Assembly (NCBI RefSeq): GCF_001658025.2
Contig: NZ_CP014007.2
Location: 1,984,001 to 2,048,000 of the forward strand
Source: Kosakonia oryzae
Lineage (GTDB): Bacteria > Pseudomonadota > Gammaproteobacteria > Enterobacterales > Enterobacteriaceae
Length of the DNA stretch: 64,000 nt
Reading direction: 5' to 3'
Of the stretch, positions 45,019 to 52,844 are shown in pieces. Numbering within the stretch: position 1 is the stretch's first letter; each line of letters starts with the position of its first letter. The position numbers and the translations under genes are program-made. The notes beneath the pieces are model-generated. The model saw nothing but the letters and a program-made list of their open reading frames with translations, did not search any database and was not told the DNA's origin.

Positions 45019-45111
45019 CGTTTTGCTCGCAAACTCGCCACTTGAACCAAATTAACGGGACAGGGTCTGTTAAAATGCCAAATTACCTGGCATCATGGCA
45101 ACCATCTGAAC

Positions 45112-45201
45112 GGAGAGATGCCGGAGCGGCTGAACGGACCGGTCTCGAAAACCGGAGTAGGGGCAACTCTACCGGGGGTTCAAATCCCCCTCTCTCCGCC
45201 A
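45112..45201 (+). tRNA. serU: tRNA-Ser (CGA)
   Basis: A 90-base class II tRNA with acceptor pairing GGAGAGA/TCTCTCC, anticodon CGA in CTCGAAA, a long variable arm (GTAGGGGCAACTCTAC) and encoded CCA. The prophage begins right after it, so its 3' end is the probable attachment site. The matching right att copy is outside the window. Confidence 0.97.
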
Positions 45202-45310
45202 TTATTCAAGCACTTACGAAAAAACCTTTCAACGATACAAGTCACACTTGGTATGATGTTGGTATATTCGGTTAGTATATCCAAGCCTTAGGGTACTCTA
45301 AAAAAGCAAA

Positions 45311-45334
45311 AAAAGAGAGCCGAAGCTCTCTTTT
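45311..45334. terminator. Bidirectional terminator at the prophage left edge
   Basis: The stem AAAAGAGAGC/GCTCTCTTTT closes a CGAA tetraloop, with A- and T-rich flanks, between tRNA-Ser and the first prophage genes. Confidence 0.85.
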
Positions 45335-45352
45335 GGTCTGGGGTTATCCCCT

Positions 45353-45487
45353 TCATTTTCGCGGGGGGGCGTAGAAGTGAAACATCCCGCCGTCTTTTTT
45401 GTAGATACGCTTACCTTTGATGGTGATGTAAGGGGTGAATACTTCCACCATTCCTTCCGGAACGGCCTCGTTCAGATTCTTGGTCAT
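45353..45487 (-). CDS. Small unrecognised prophage protein
   Basis: A possible 44-residue basic protein (MTKNLNEAVPEGMVEVFTPY, ending HFYAPPRK). The in-frame extension to 45550 is less likely. The ribosome binding site is weak, so coding is uncertain. A terminator lies just downstream, which favours a real leftward gene. Confidence 0.45.
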   Translation of the reverse strand: MTKNLNEAVPEGMVEVFTPYITIKGKRIYKKDGGMFHFYAPPRK

Positions 45488-45645
45488 AAGTTTGAATCTC
45501 ACTTCTGCCTTTACAGGCCGAAGGTGAACGACTACACTCCGGATTACCACATCAAGAAGTACTCGTCACCTTCGGATACGGAGAGGGCAGTTTACTCCCC
45601 AGTATTCTTGGTTACGGCTAGGAGGTTAATTCATTTGGATTAGCC

Positions 45646-46194
45646 TCAAAGCCGTTTAATTTTTTCAAGCATGTGCCTCGCTGTATCCAGACTTACTCCA
45701 AAACCAATGCTACAAGCTCTTGGTGTTTTGAGTAAATCTTTATATGAGGGATCAACCAGCAACCACCCGGCAAATTCATTTGCTTGCCATTCTACATCCT
45801 CTGTATAAGGGTGATTTGATGGTGCTTGAGAGAAGGCGAACTGAGGCACTGTATTTGCGTGTAATAGCAGGTGTCCCAGTTCGTGGGCAACGGTAAAACG
45901 ACTGCGTGGCTCACCTTTAAAGGCAGAACTGTACGTATCAGATCGTAATTTGATGATTCGTTGAGACGGTATAGTTATGGCGTACTCATTGGGAAGTTCA
46001 TCATTTTCAACAACCTCTAAAAAAATAAGCTCAGCATCGTGTAATTTCTCCAAAAAATGCAAAGGGTCTAAATAGGGTGCATTATTTTGAAGAACACGCT
46101 GGATGAGGGATCTGGCCTCAAATGCCTTATTCATTATGCTCTCGCTAAGCAGCGGAGCTACTTTATTACCTAAGATTCTTTGTCGAGGCCGCAT
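45646..46194 (-). CDS. ImmA/IrrE-family metallopeptidase
   Basis: A 182-residue protein with the zincin motif HELGHLLLH in RFTVAHELGH, as in ImmA/IrrE peptidases that cleave or bind XRE repressors. The start is taken at 46194, nine bases after AGAAGG; an ATG three codons upstream abuts the Shine-Dalgarno. It lies 15 bases after the XRE gene and forms a pair with it. It may control that regulator or act as a toxin. Confidence 0.8.
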   Translation of the reverse strand: MRPRQRILGNKVAPLLSESIMNKAFEARSLIQRVLQNNAPYLDPLHFLEKLHDAELIFLEVVENDELPNEYAITIPSQRIIKLRSDTYSSAFKGEPRSRFTVAHELGHLLLHANTVPQFAFSQAPSNHPYTEDVEWQANEFAGWLLVDPSYKDLLKTPRACSIGFGVSLDTARHMLEKIKRL

Positions 46195-46209
46195 GCTCTT
46201 CATCCTTCT

Positions 46210-46578
46210 TTATTTCTTCAAAGTTATCTCATTCAGTTCATCAAGCCATTGTCGGGCTTGTTCCTCTGGTAATGCCTTATAACTTCTAGCGAAACTTATA
46301 AAAAGCTCTCGCTGCAGATCACCTGCATTTTCAAAGTCCTCTTTAAAGGATGGTTGTGATACATCAACCAACCTTGCAACTTCTTCTTCACCACTACAAA
46401 AAGCCGAGTAAAAAGTAATAAGTCGTTGCTTAACCTTTTCTGAGATACTCCTTTTACCAAGTTCAATTGCTGAGAGTTGGGCAACGCTCATTTCCATCTC
46501 TTCAGCCATATCGTTGAGTCTCTGCCCACGATCTATACGTACTTTTCTGAGAAAACGGCCAAGTTGGGTAACATTCAT
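46210..46578 (-). CDS. XRE-family regulator paired with ImmA/IrrE peptidase
   Basis: A 122-residue protein with an N-terminal HTH_XRE (LGRFLRKVRIDRGQRLNDMA, then EMSVAQLSAIELGKRSIS) and a C-terminal helical part. AAGGAG lies eight bases upstream of ATG 46578. A GTCC/GGAC inverted repeat at 46596-46608 just upstream may be its own operator. The pair lies between the att site and integrase, a usual place for accessory stability or exclusion genes. Confidence 0.78.
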   Translation of the reverse strand: MNVTQLGRFLRKVRIDRGQRLNDMAEEMEMSVAQLSAIELGKRSISEKVKQRLITFYSAFCSGEEEVARLVDVSQPSFKEDFENAGDLQRELFISFARSYKALPEEQARQWLDELNEITLKK

Positions 46579-46794
46579 CTCCTCTACTCCTTATGGTCCA
46601 ATGCGGACTAGTAAGCATTAAACCACATTGAGAGATATTTTCAACAGTATTTGTAGAAAAAATCTCTGTCTGATGAATAATAAATTCACGCTTTTTTGTA
46701 ATCGTTTGATAAGGAGAAAGATAGATAGCCATTCGTGTTAATGCAAGAGCGGAAAGATGAGCAAATTAGTTGGAATGGAGTTGGCAAACACAAA

Positions 46795-46814
46795 AGCCCT
46801 TATGTTTAAGGGCT
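46795..46814 (-). terminator. Terminator after integrase
   Basis: The stem AGCCCTTA/TAAGGGCT with loop TGTT is followed leftward by four T residues, 48 bases past the integrase stop. Confidence 0.7.
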
Positions 46815-46861
46815 ATACTTATTGTCAATATATTGAGAAAAAATAAAAAAAAACACAACAT

Positions 46862-47887
46862 CTAGTGCTTTTGATGCTTTGTGGGTAGGTTTTTAACATT
46901 AAGGCTTGGAGTGATTTTAACTTTTCTATCGTATACCAGCACCTGACTTTCGGTTTTGTGACCAGAAAAGATCTGTTTGTCTCTGCTCGAGCCTTCATAG
47001 TCGGAAATGCCTTTTGCTTTCAGATCATGGAATGTGCAGATCAGTTTTCGCCCGAGCTTTTCACCGGCGCGCGCGCGGGCATCTTCCCAGAGATCTGAAA
47101 AACCACTTTTGGAATACATCTCTTTTTTGGAACTACAAATGAGATATTTTTCCCCTCCCAGCGTTCTTGCCAGATCGACGGCATTACGCAGACGTTCCGT
47201 CCAGGCTTTAATCTGTTTTGTCCCTGTCTTTCCTTGCTGAATGTAAATGCCCTCGTCTGACAACTGACCCAGGGTAAGAGCGCGAACATCAGAAGAACGC
47301 GCGGCGCACAGGTAAGCAATTTCCATAGCAGCCTTCATTGCAGTTACCGCTTCGTCATAAATTGCCTGATATTCTTCATCGGTAATGTAAACCTCACGCG
47401 CTTTAAGGGTAAATTTTCTCACCCCTCTGCATGGGTTTCCTTTCACATAACCCCGCTCGAATCCCCACCCAAAAACACGAGACATTCCCCCCAGTTCCTG
47501 ATTGGCCTGATTTATACTGCGCTGGCCGCGACGATCCATATAAATACGGACCATTTCTATTTTGATGTCATCGGCTCTCATTTTTCCGAAAACAGGGATC
47601 AGATTTTTATGGTACTGCCGGTAGTCCAGCTGCGTGCGTGGAGCCAGTTCGCAAAATGATGGGCTGGAAATAAATAAACTCCAGAGCCTTTCGAATGTCA
47701 TTACGTCGTGGCGCTCGGCTTTAGCTTTCTCGTAATTTTCCCACAGCCTGGACATGCTCGTTTCTCGGATCTTCCCCAAAGTTATACTCAGCGTTGTCCC
47801 TTTTGGCTTCCATACATAGCTATATTTGTTTTTTGTTACCCGTGGAGGCAGGTGCTTGTCTTTTGGATCTTTTCGTGGTCGGCCCAT
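46862..47887 (-). CDS. int: Phage tyrosine-recombinase integrase
   Basis: A 341-residue tyrosine recombinase. Catalytic landmarks are the first Arg in CAARSSDVRALTL, the box TFHDLKAKG (a Lys in the usual second Arg place, as I recall for this integrase subgroup), SGHKTESQ and the nucleophile Tyr in VLVYDRK. ATG 47887 (MGRPRKDPKDKHLPP) is the common family start, but ATG 47920, with AAGG nine bases upstream, is also possible. It overlaps the DUF4224 gene by 68 bases. It should act at the tRNA-Ser attachment site. Confidence 0.9.
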   Translation of the reverse strand: MGRPRKDPKDKHLPPRVTKNKYSYVWKPKGTTLSITLGKIRETSMSRLWENYEKAKAERHDVMTFERLWSLFISSPSFCELAPRTQLDYRQYHKNLIPVFGKMRADDIKIEMVRIYMDRRGQRSINQANQELGGMSRVFGWGFERGYVKGNPCRGVRKFTLKAREVYITDEEYQAIYDEAVTAMKAAMEIAYLCAARSSDVRALTLGQLSDEGIYIQQGKTGTKQIKAWTERLRNAVDLARTLGGEKYLICSSKKEMYSKSGFSDLWEDARARAGEKLGRKLICTFHDLKAKGISDYEGSSRDKQIFSGHKTESQVLVYDRKVKITPSLNVKNLPTKHQKH

Positions 47888-48104
47888 TGATTGCGTCGTA
47901 GTCAGGTTCTGTTGCAACATATTCATCAACCTTCGGTAATTCAGTAAGACCAGGAGCTAAGTTCCGGCGCAAAACGATCGGACGGTTACGCCCATCAGTG
48001 GTGAATGGAATGCCGTGGCAGCGTAACTGACGTTGTTGATGCGTATAGCGCGAGTAGCCAGTGATTTCTACAATTTCCTCAGGCGACAGCGTAAGTTCAT
48101 GCAT
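47820..48104 (-). CDS. DUF4224-type small protein upstream of integrase (excisionase position)
   Basis: A 94-residue protein (MHELTLSPEEIVEITGYSRY, then QLRCHGIPFTTDGRNRPIVL). The N-terminal half fits the DUF4224 family, found beside phage integrases. Position and the small basic helix-turn-helix-like character suggest an excisionase or integrase control factor. Its 3' end overlaps the integrase start. Confidence 0.75.
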   Translation of the reverse strand: MHELTLSPEEIVEITGYSRYTHQQRQLRCHGIPFTTDGRNRPIVLRRNLAPGLTELPKVDEYVATEPDYDAINGPTTKRSKRQAPASTGNKKQI

Positions 48105-48174
48105 CGGTCATCTCTCTTAATGACCGGCCAGAAAATATTAACTGGCCGGTTGGTTTAATAGTGATTTTCGAAAA

Positions 48175-50319
48175 TCAGTTTGCTGTCAGGCGCTGCCAGA
48201 TGGCGGAAACGTATTTAACCTGGTGGCGGGCATCGGCTAGAGCGTTGTGCTGCTCCCCTTCGAAGGGGATGGTGTAGCGAGGGTTTATACCGACAGCCTT
48301 TCCAAGTTCAACAATTGTCCTGACGTCCCGATCATTCCAGAACGGTGTGGGAAAGGGGGTATCGGTCAACGCAAATGCCCGGCGCAAAATCACGTTATCG
48401 TATGTGGCGCCATTGCCCCATATCTGGACTGTATTGCTGCCATTTGCTGAGTTCTCTGCGATAAAGTCTGCCAGCAATTCGAGCGACTCAAGCAACCCTG
48501 ACGCGTCATCAGTAGTAATCGCAGATCGGGCTTCGGAAGATTGCTTAAGCCACCAGATAATAGTGTCGGCATCCGGCTGCGCGCCGAACGACATGGAGGA
48601 AGACAGACTGACTGCCTGATAAAACTCGGCTCCCATTCTGCTGGTGGCCGGGTCGAAGAATATGGCGGCAATCGCCACTATTGGGGAATTAGGGCCTGAT
48701 CCCATCGCTTCTATATCTACCATCAGATGGGTGAAAAAAACCTCAGCATTTTGATGAACGGCATCCATATTTAACGGAGTTGTGGGTTTACCATCTGCAA
48801 CATCGCTTTCATCTGGCACATTTGCTGTTTGGCTTTCCTGAATTTCAGCAACAACTGGGGTTTCATCACTGACAGTTTTTTCCATCTGCACATCTGCTGG
48901 TTTCTCCGCTGGCTGAGTTTCTCTGACGAGTGATTCAACTGAATAAATACCGTTACCCAGGTTTGCCACTGGTGATGTGGATTCCTGCTGCGTGATGATT
49001 TTCTCTACCACTTGTTTTCCAACCACAGAGAATTCAGCAGAAAGTTTATCCAGGCTTTCAATCGGTTCGGCTCCCTGAATCACGTCGGCGACGACAGCAA
49101 TGCTGTCTATATGGCGCGCCGCCGTAAGCATTTCTTCCGTTGGTTTTTCGTGGTCGCTCTCCGTGAGATACGTATTGATGAATGTGCGAAGCTTTTCCGG
49201 TGAGTGGGTGATATTTTCAGGAGCGGAGCGTACAACAGCAAAAATAGCTGCGCGGGAATAGTCCAACACCCCTGGAGTGTTGCGCAGTGCTGCCGACCAT
49301 TCTTTGAACGGGCTTTCTTTGCCCGCGACAATGTCTTTGGCGCGGCGGTGGATAGATAACGGGATATTGTAGATATCGAAATCCATCGGCAGGGTAGCGG
49401 CTGCAATCTCAGCGTCGAGCGTGTCAAGCGTATGGACATAGCTGGTATTACGGTCGGTTGCGTTCCCGCCGCCTGCGTTAGTACCGCTGTCTGTTCGTTG
49501 AATGGCAGTTATGCGCTTGCCGGCAGCCCACTCTTTCACAAGCAGACCACGATCAATATGATGGGTGTCAGACCATGCCTGAACGAACTGAACCATAACA
49601 GCAAGTTCATGGCGTTTTTCTTCCGGGAATACTGACTTGATGGCGCTGGTTAACTTCCATAGTTCGTGTGTTGTCAGATTCTCGATGCCGGGGATGTTTC
49701 GTGTGGCAAGGAGCAGGTTCTGAACATGACTATTGCCGCTGTCCAGTTCCATCGCACCAATCTCAACCCGCTGTGACATGGTGACGTGGTGGCGGAATTT
49801 GTCACTGAGATACTGCGCGATAATGCGCTGAGGAAGGCGCAGGCGCGAGACCGGGTACTCCGTGTTTGCGTCATCGTCAGGAGTAATATCAGAATCTCCG
49901 GCAACCGGGGGCTGCGCTGATTCATATAGCGTTCCTGGTTGCGTTTCGCCCATCTCCGGATTCAAATTTTCTGGTGCTGGTGCTGGTGCTGGTGCTGGTG
50001 CTGGTGCTGGTGCTGGTGCTGGTGCTGGTGCTGCTATATTGACGATTTTCCGCCATGAAAGACCGTCGTCGCCAAGCTCATAACGATCACACCAGGTTTC
50101 ATCCAGGGTACCTTCCTCCGGCAGGTCGTCAACGACAAACCAGTTTGTTCGCACAGGTAACTGGTGGTTGTGTCCCCGGCCAACTTCTATGCCAGCATCT
50201 TCCAGGATATTGAGTATTTCTCGATCCGCGCGTGCGTCGGTTTTGGCAGATAGCCAGCAGAACAGATTTTTCGCGTCAGATTTTGCTTTAGCTTTGATAA
50301 GGAATGCATAGGTGTTCAT
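48175..50319 (-). CDS. Large prophage exonuclease (RecE-type N-terminus, DEDD 3'-5' exonuclease C-terminus)
   Basis: A 714-residue protein. The N-terminal part (MNTYAFLIKAKAKSDAKNLF) resembles that of prophage exonuclease VIII-type proteins. An Ala-Pro repeat of about 25 residues lies near 100-125. The C-terminal domain (about 540-714) has the DEDD signature: LMVDIEAMG, then Asp residues in WGNGATYDNVILRRAF and HNALADARHQVKYV. ATG 50319 has AAAGGA upstream. It is the main gene of the leftward operon and may act in recombination or in host DNA or RNA turnover. Confidence 0.75.
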   Translation of the reverse strand: MNTYAFLIKAKAKSDAKNLFCWLSAKTDARADREILNILEDAGIEVGRGHNHQLPVRTNWFVVDDLPEEGTLDETWCDRYELGDDGLSWRKIVNIAAPAPAPAPAPAPAPAPAPAPENLNPEMGETQPGTLYESAQPPVAGDSDITPDDDANTEYPVSRLRLPQRIIAQYLSDKFRHHVTMSQRVEIGAMELDSGNSHVQNLLLATRNIPGIENLTTHELWKLTSAIKSVFPEEKRHELAVMVQFVQAWSDTHHIDRGLLVKEWAAGKRITAIQRTDSGTNAGGGNATDRNTSYVHTLDTLDAEIAAATLPMDFDIYNIPLSIHRRAKDIVAGKESPFKEWSAALRNTPGVLDYSRAAIFAVVRSAPENITHSPEKLRTFINTYLTESDHEKPTEEMLTAARHIDSIAVVADVIQGAEPIESLDKLSAEFSVVGKQVVEKIITQQESTSPVANLGNGIYSVESLVRETQPAEKPADVQMEKTVSDETPVVAEIQESQTANVPDESDVADGKPTTPLNMDAVHQNAEVFFTHLMVDIEAMGSGPNSPIVAIAAIFFDPATSRMGAEFYQAVSLSSSMSFGAQPDADTIIWWLKQSSEARSAITTDDASGLLESLELLADFIAENSANGSNTVQIWGNGATYDNVILRRAFALTDTPFPTPFWNDRDVRTIVELGKAVGINPRYTIPFEGEQHNALADARHQVKYVSAIWQRLTAN
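49971..50030. repeat. Ten tandem CTGGTG hexamers
   Basis: Exactly ten perfect copies of CTGGTG encode the Ala-Pro linker of the exonuclease. Hexamers keep the frame, so slippage would change linker length only. Confidence 0.95.
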
Positions 50320-50459
50320 TGCGTTCGGGTTCCTTTGGGTTGTAAGATACCCGGCAGCTGATGTCAGCCGCCTGCGGTTGGTCATTGGTCAAAACTCGTT
50401 TCCGGAAAGCTTTGGTCGGCTGACCGGGTACTTAACCCGCCTTGCGCGGGTTTTGTGCT

Positions 50460-50816
50460 TTATGCGGCCAGGCGTTTTCTTTGCCGGGCAGCAAGTCGTG
50501 TTACGGAGATATCTTCGAGGGTTTCCAGTACAGGCTGGAAATCACTGTCTTCGGGGATGTTGGTTACGGCGCGGATCACTGCCGCAACGCTGATATCCTC
50601 ATCGGGATGTGCCAGAAAATAGCCGCCACCCGGGCCGCGCTGGCTGGTGACAATTCCCGCAGCGCGAAGTTTAGCGAAAATCTGTTCGAGGTATGACACG
50701 GACAATTTCACCTCTGAACTAAGAGTGGTGATAGTGACTGGTTCACCGCTGTAAATGCGCTTAAAGGCTGTAACCACACGGACTGCGGCAATTACTCGTT
50801 TAAGTCCAAATTCCAT
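50460..50816 (-). CDS. Rrf2-family winged-helix regulator, cysteine-free
   Basis: A 118-residue Rrf2-type protein (TLSSEVKLSVSYLEQIFAKL, then GIVTSQRGPGGGYFLAHPDE). IscR and NsrR carry three Cys for an Fe-S cluster; none occurs here, so it should sense something else or be constitutive. It lies in the leftward PL operon between the small proteins and the exonuclease. Confidence 0.82.
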   Translation of the reverse strand: MEFGLKRVIAAVRVVTAFKRIYSGEPVTITTLSSEVKLSVSYLEQIFAKLRAAGIVTSQRGPGGGYFLAHPDEDISVAAVIRAVTNIPEDSDFQPVLETLEDISVTRLAARQRKRLAA

Positions 50817-50850
50817 AATTCACTCCGGTTAGACGCTGATCAAAACTCGC

Positions 50851-51036
50851 TTACATCTTCACTGCTGGCTGTTGGTCGTCAGCCATTTTGCGATAAGGAA
50901 GACATTCCCCCTGAACTGCCTGTTCCGCAGCTGCGCTACGACAATCAGCTTCCGATGGATAAAGCCCTAAAGGCGCATCAAAGCATTCGCCTGTAATGGA
51001 GCAGACAGAGATCACCAAATAAAAAAGAGTGTTCAC
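50851..51036 (-). CDS. DUF1482-like small prophage protein
   Basis: A 61-residue protein from GTG 51036 (VNTLFYLVISVCSITGECFD) with three Cys and a hydrophobic start, like DUF1482 proteins of lambdoid prophages. The GTG overlaps the stop of the preceding 40-codon gene (GTGA), which supports this start over the ATG at 51078. Confidence 0.65.
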   Translation of the reverse strand: MNTLFYLVISVCSITGECFDAPLGLYPSEADCRSAAAEQAVQGECLPYRKMADDQQPAVKM

Positions 51037-51155
51037 GCTTTTATCTCCGGGTTTCCTTTCTGCGCTAGGAAATAGCACAGCTTCCGGATCAATACATCAG
51101 CCAGATTTAGCCGGACTGCCTGACAGCTAATTTTCCTGCGTGCATAGTCGATCAT
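51033..51155 (-). CDS. 40-residue prophage protein
   Basis: A small frame MIDYARRKISCQAVRLNLAD (continuing to GNPEIKA) with a strong AGGAGA six bases before ATG 51155. Its stop overlaps the GTG of the DUF1482-like gene. Ribosome binding site and coupling make it likely to be translated. Function unknown. Confidence 0.65.
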   Translation of the reverse strand: MIDYARRKISCQAVRLNLADVLIRKLCYFLAQKGNPEIKA

Positions 51156-51278
51156 CGTTATCTCCTGTTGAGTTGTGCCTGTCTTTTCACCACATCAGGC
51201 TCAGTGGCTCCTGGTCATTCCCCAACGACAAGGATTCGGTTAATCTGGACATCCCCAACGACAAGAAGAGTATTCAAC

Positions 51279-51800
51279 GTGATCGCTGAACTTTCGGCGG
51301 CTATGGCCGCTATCAAGGAGACTGCGAGTCTCGTCAAATTAATCAGTGACGCTAAAACTGATGCTGAAGTTAAAACTGCAACAATTGAACTTCAAAGCAA
51401 GCTTCTAACTCTTCAGTCGGAATGCTTTGCTCTTGGCGATGCGATCCGCTCTCGTGACGAAGACGTAATGCTTCTCAAAGCAAAAATTACAGAATTTGAA
51501 GACTTTCAATCCGAGTCTGAAGGTTATGCACTTCACCAAACGGAGGCTGGTTCTTTGGTGTACTCGAAGCAGCTTGTTGTGGGTAGTTCGCAAATAACTG
51601 TGAATGCATGCCCAAATTGTTTTAAGCAAAAGAAAATATCTATGCTTCAGCCGGGTATTGATAAAGCAGCGAAAGCTTCTTTCTGGGTACATTTTTGTCC
51701 ATCCTGTCATGCGGAATTTAAAATGGATAAAACACCGGCGGCGAAGAATCCCCAAAAAAGAACAATTGCAAATCACTTCAACGATCGAGGTGCTTGGTAG
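51279..51800 (+). CDS. Zinc-ribbon protein between PL and the leftward operon
   Basis: A 173-residue protein from GTG 51279 (VIAELSAAMAAIKETASLVK) with an AAGAAG ribosome binding site. Residues 1-75 are helical and likely coiled coil; the C-terminal part has two CPxC knuckles (ACPNCFK and FCPSCHAE) forming a zinc ribbon. It is oriented against PL and has its own terminator, so it is probably expressed in the lysogen. That position, comparable to sieB/rex-like genes, suggests lysogenic conversion or superinfection exclusion (inference). Confidence 0.7.
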   Translation: MIAELSAAMAAIKETASLVKLISDAKTDAEVKTATIELQSKLLTLQSECFALGDAIRSRDEDVMLLKAKITEFEDFQSESEGYALHQTEAGSLVYSKQLVVGSSQITVNACPNCFKQKKISMLQPGIDKAAKASFWVHFCPSCHAEFKMDKTPAAKNPQKRTIANHFNDRGAW

Positions 51801-51834
51801 TTGCGATTGGGACATCCAGATTTTTAAAGAGCTA

Positions 51835-51857
51835 AGCGCCCTATGGGCGCTTTTTTT
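51835..51857 (+). terminator. Terminator of the zinc-ribbon gene
   Basis: The stem AGCGCCC/GGGCGCT with loop TAT and seven T residues, 35 bases after the stop. Confidence 0.85.
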
Positions 51858-52001
51858 CTGCCGGTAACGCTGGCTAGCGGAACGTGTACTACCTGCTGCG
51901 CGTGTTAGTAAAAAAGCCATCTCATCCGGTGTTTCATATGCCGCCGGCAGCTACTTACATGGGCGTCCTGCCTGGATGGATAATGTCATTCTGTGTTAGT
52001 A

Positions 52002-52030
52002 ATTAAACCTATATTGTGTTTGTAAGTCAA
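52002..52030 (-). promoter_or_regulatory. Leftward early promoter PL
   Basis: On the minus strand: TTGACT, a 17-base spacer and TTTAAT. The hexamers and spacing are the same as in PR at 52573. Its -35 overlaps the operator at 52029-52043. Confidence 0.8.
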
Positions 52031-52043
52031 CACGTCATGTGTT
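52029..52043. promoter_or_regulatory. Operator OL
   Basis: AACAC-GTCAT-GTGTT, the same inverted repeat as in the cI-cro gap, overlapping the PL -35. This gives the repressor control of both early promoters. Confidence 0.8.
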
Positions 52044-52093
52044 TTATTTTCGCGTGATAGCGATTAGGGAGTTGATGCGGGGGAAATGGGCGT

Positions 52094-52120
52094 AAAAAAA
52101 CCAGCTCAGAGGCTGGTTTT
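52094..52120 (-). terminator. Terminator of the cI-like gene
   Basis: The stem AACCAGC/GCTGGTT with a six-base loop is followed leftward by a T-run, 21 bases beyond the repressor stop. Confidence 0.8.
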
Positions 52121-52140
52121 ATGTATTTCTAGGGCTGTAG

Positions 52141-52524
52141 CTATTGTTCGTCGGCTGCTTTAAATCGCCCGCGAAGATATCGCTCGACATAATCGTCGAT
52201 CTCTTTCAAACGTATCTGAAATGTATCGATCATTCTGTCCTGCTCAGCTTCAGGAAGTTGATCAAAAAGAGAAAGCAGTTTTCGATGTCTTGGTGTTAAC
52301 CAGCTCTCCGTATGATCTTCTCCAAAAATCAATTCGGAAGGGCTAATGCCGAGAGCATTGGAAATGGTAATAGCATCATCGACACCAATATTTCGGCGCC
52401 CAGCCTCATAGTTACCTATACGTGACTGCACCCACCCACACAATTCAGCGAGCTTCGCTTGCGAAATTCCTTTCTGTTCGCGGATTTGCTTCAGCCTTAA
52501 GGCAATCGAGGTGTTTATGTTCAT
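52141..52524 (-). CDS. CI-like prophage repressor
   Basis: A 127-residue protein with an N-terminal HTH_XRE (LKQIREQKGISQAKLAELCG, then WVQSRIGNYEAGRRNIGVDD) and a short helical C-terminus. It lacks the LexA/CI S24 autocleavage domain. It is divergent from the Cro-like gene, and the gap holds two inverted repeats shared with PL. Induction must therefore not depend on simple RecA-stimulated self-cleavage. Confidence 0.88.
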   Translation of the reverse strand: MNINTSIALRLKQIREQKGISQAKLAELCGWVQSRIGNYEAGRRNIGVDDAITISNALGISPSELIFGEDHTESWLTPRHRKLLSLFDQLPEAEQDRMIDTFQIRLKEIDDYVERYLRGRFKAADEQ

Positions 52525-52535
52525 TTCTGCTTTTT

Positions 52536-52550
52536 ACCACGTAGCGTGTT
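52536..52550. promoter_or_regulatory. Operator site near the cI-like start
   Basis: ACCAC-GTAGC-GTGTT, one mismatch from the AACAC-N5-GTGTT consensus, 12 bases upstream of the repressor ATG. Probably for autoregulation. Confidence 0.7.
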
Positions 52551-52572
52551 TTTAAACAAAATACGTATCGTC

Positions 52573-52601
52573 TTGACTTTCTAACACATCTTGTGTTTAA
52601 T
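52573..52601 (+). promoter_or_regulatory. Rightward early promoter PR with operator
   Basis: TTGACT, 17 bases, TTTAAT. The operator AACAC-ATCTT-GTGTT (52583-52597) fills the spacer, so repressor binding would block polymerase. Confidence 0.85.
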
Positions 52602-52629
52602 TCGGTTAAACATCAGACGAGAGGAAAAC

Positions 52630-52842
52630 ATGAACAATATTGCCAGAGAGCGCCAAGCACTCGGGTTAACCCAGGAGCAACTGGCCCAACTGTTTGGTTG
52701 GCGACAATCCCGTATTTCCAATTATGAAAACGGCACTCGAAATCCAGGGCTACCAGAGTGCCGTCTGATCGTGCAGAAGCTGAATGAACTTGGGCGATCC
52801 TGCACGTTGGATAGTGTATTTCCGCCTGTAGGAGGGGATTAG
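52630..52842 (+). CDS. Cro-like regulator
   Basis: A 70-residue HTH_XRE protein (MNNIARERQALGLTQEQLAQ, then LFGWRQSRISNYENGTRNPG). ATG 52630 has GAGGAAAA upstream. It is the first gene of the rightward operon, divergent from the repressor, and its recognition helix (GWRQSRISNYE) resembles that of the CI-like protein (GWVQSRIGNYE), as expected for shared operators. Confidence 0.88.
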   Translation: MNNIARERQALGLTQEQLAQLFGWRQSRISNYENGTRNPGLPECRLIVQKLNELGRSCTLDSVFPPVGGD

Positions 52843-52844
52843 CA

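Noticed and set aside
47000..47030. Lys in place of the second catalytic Arg of the integrase as sign of inactivation
   Set aside because: The HDLKAKG motif is, as far as I recall, usual in this phage integrase subgroup, and the other catalytic residues are present.
49971..50030. Tandem repeat as CRISPR array
   Set aside because: The units are six bases with no spacers and encode an Ala-Pro linker inside an open gene.
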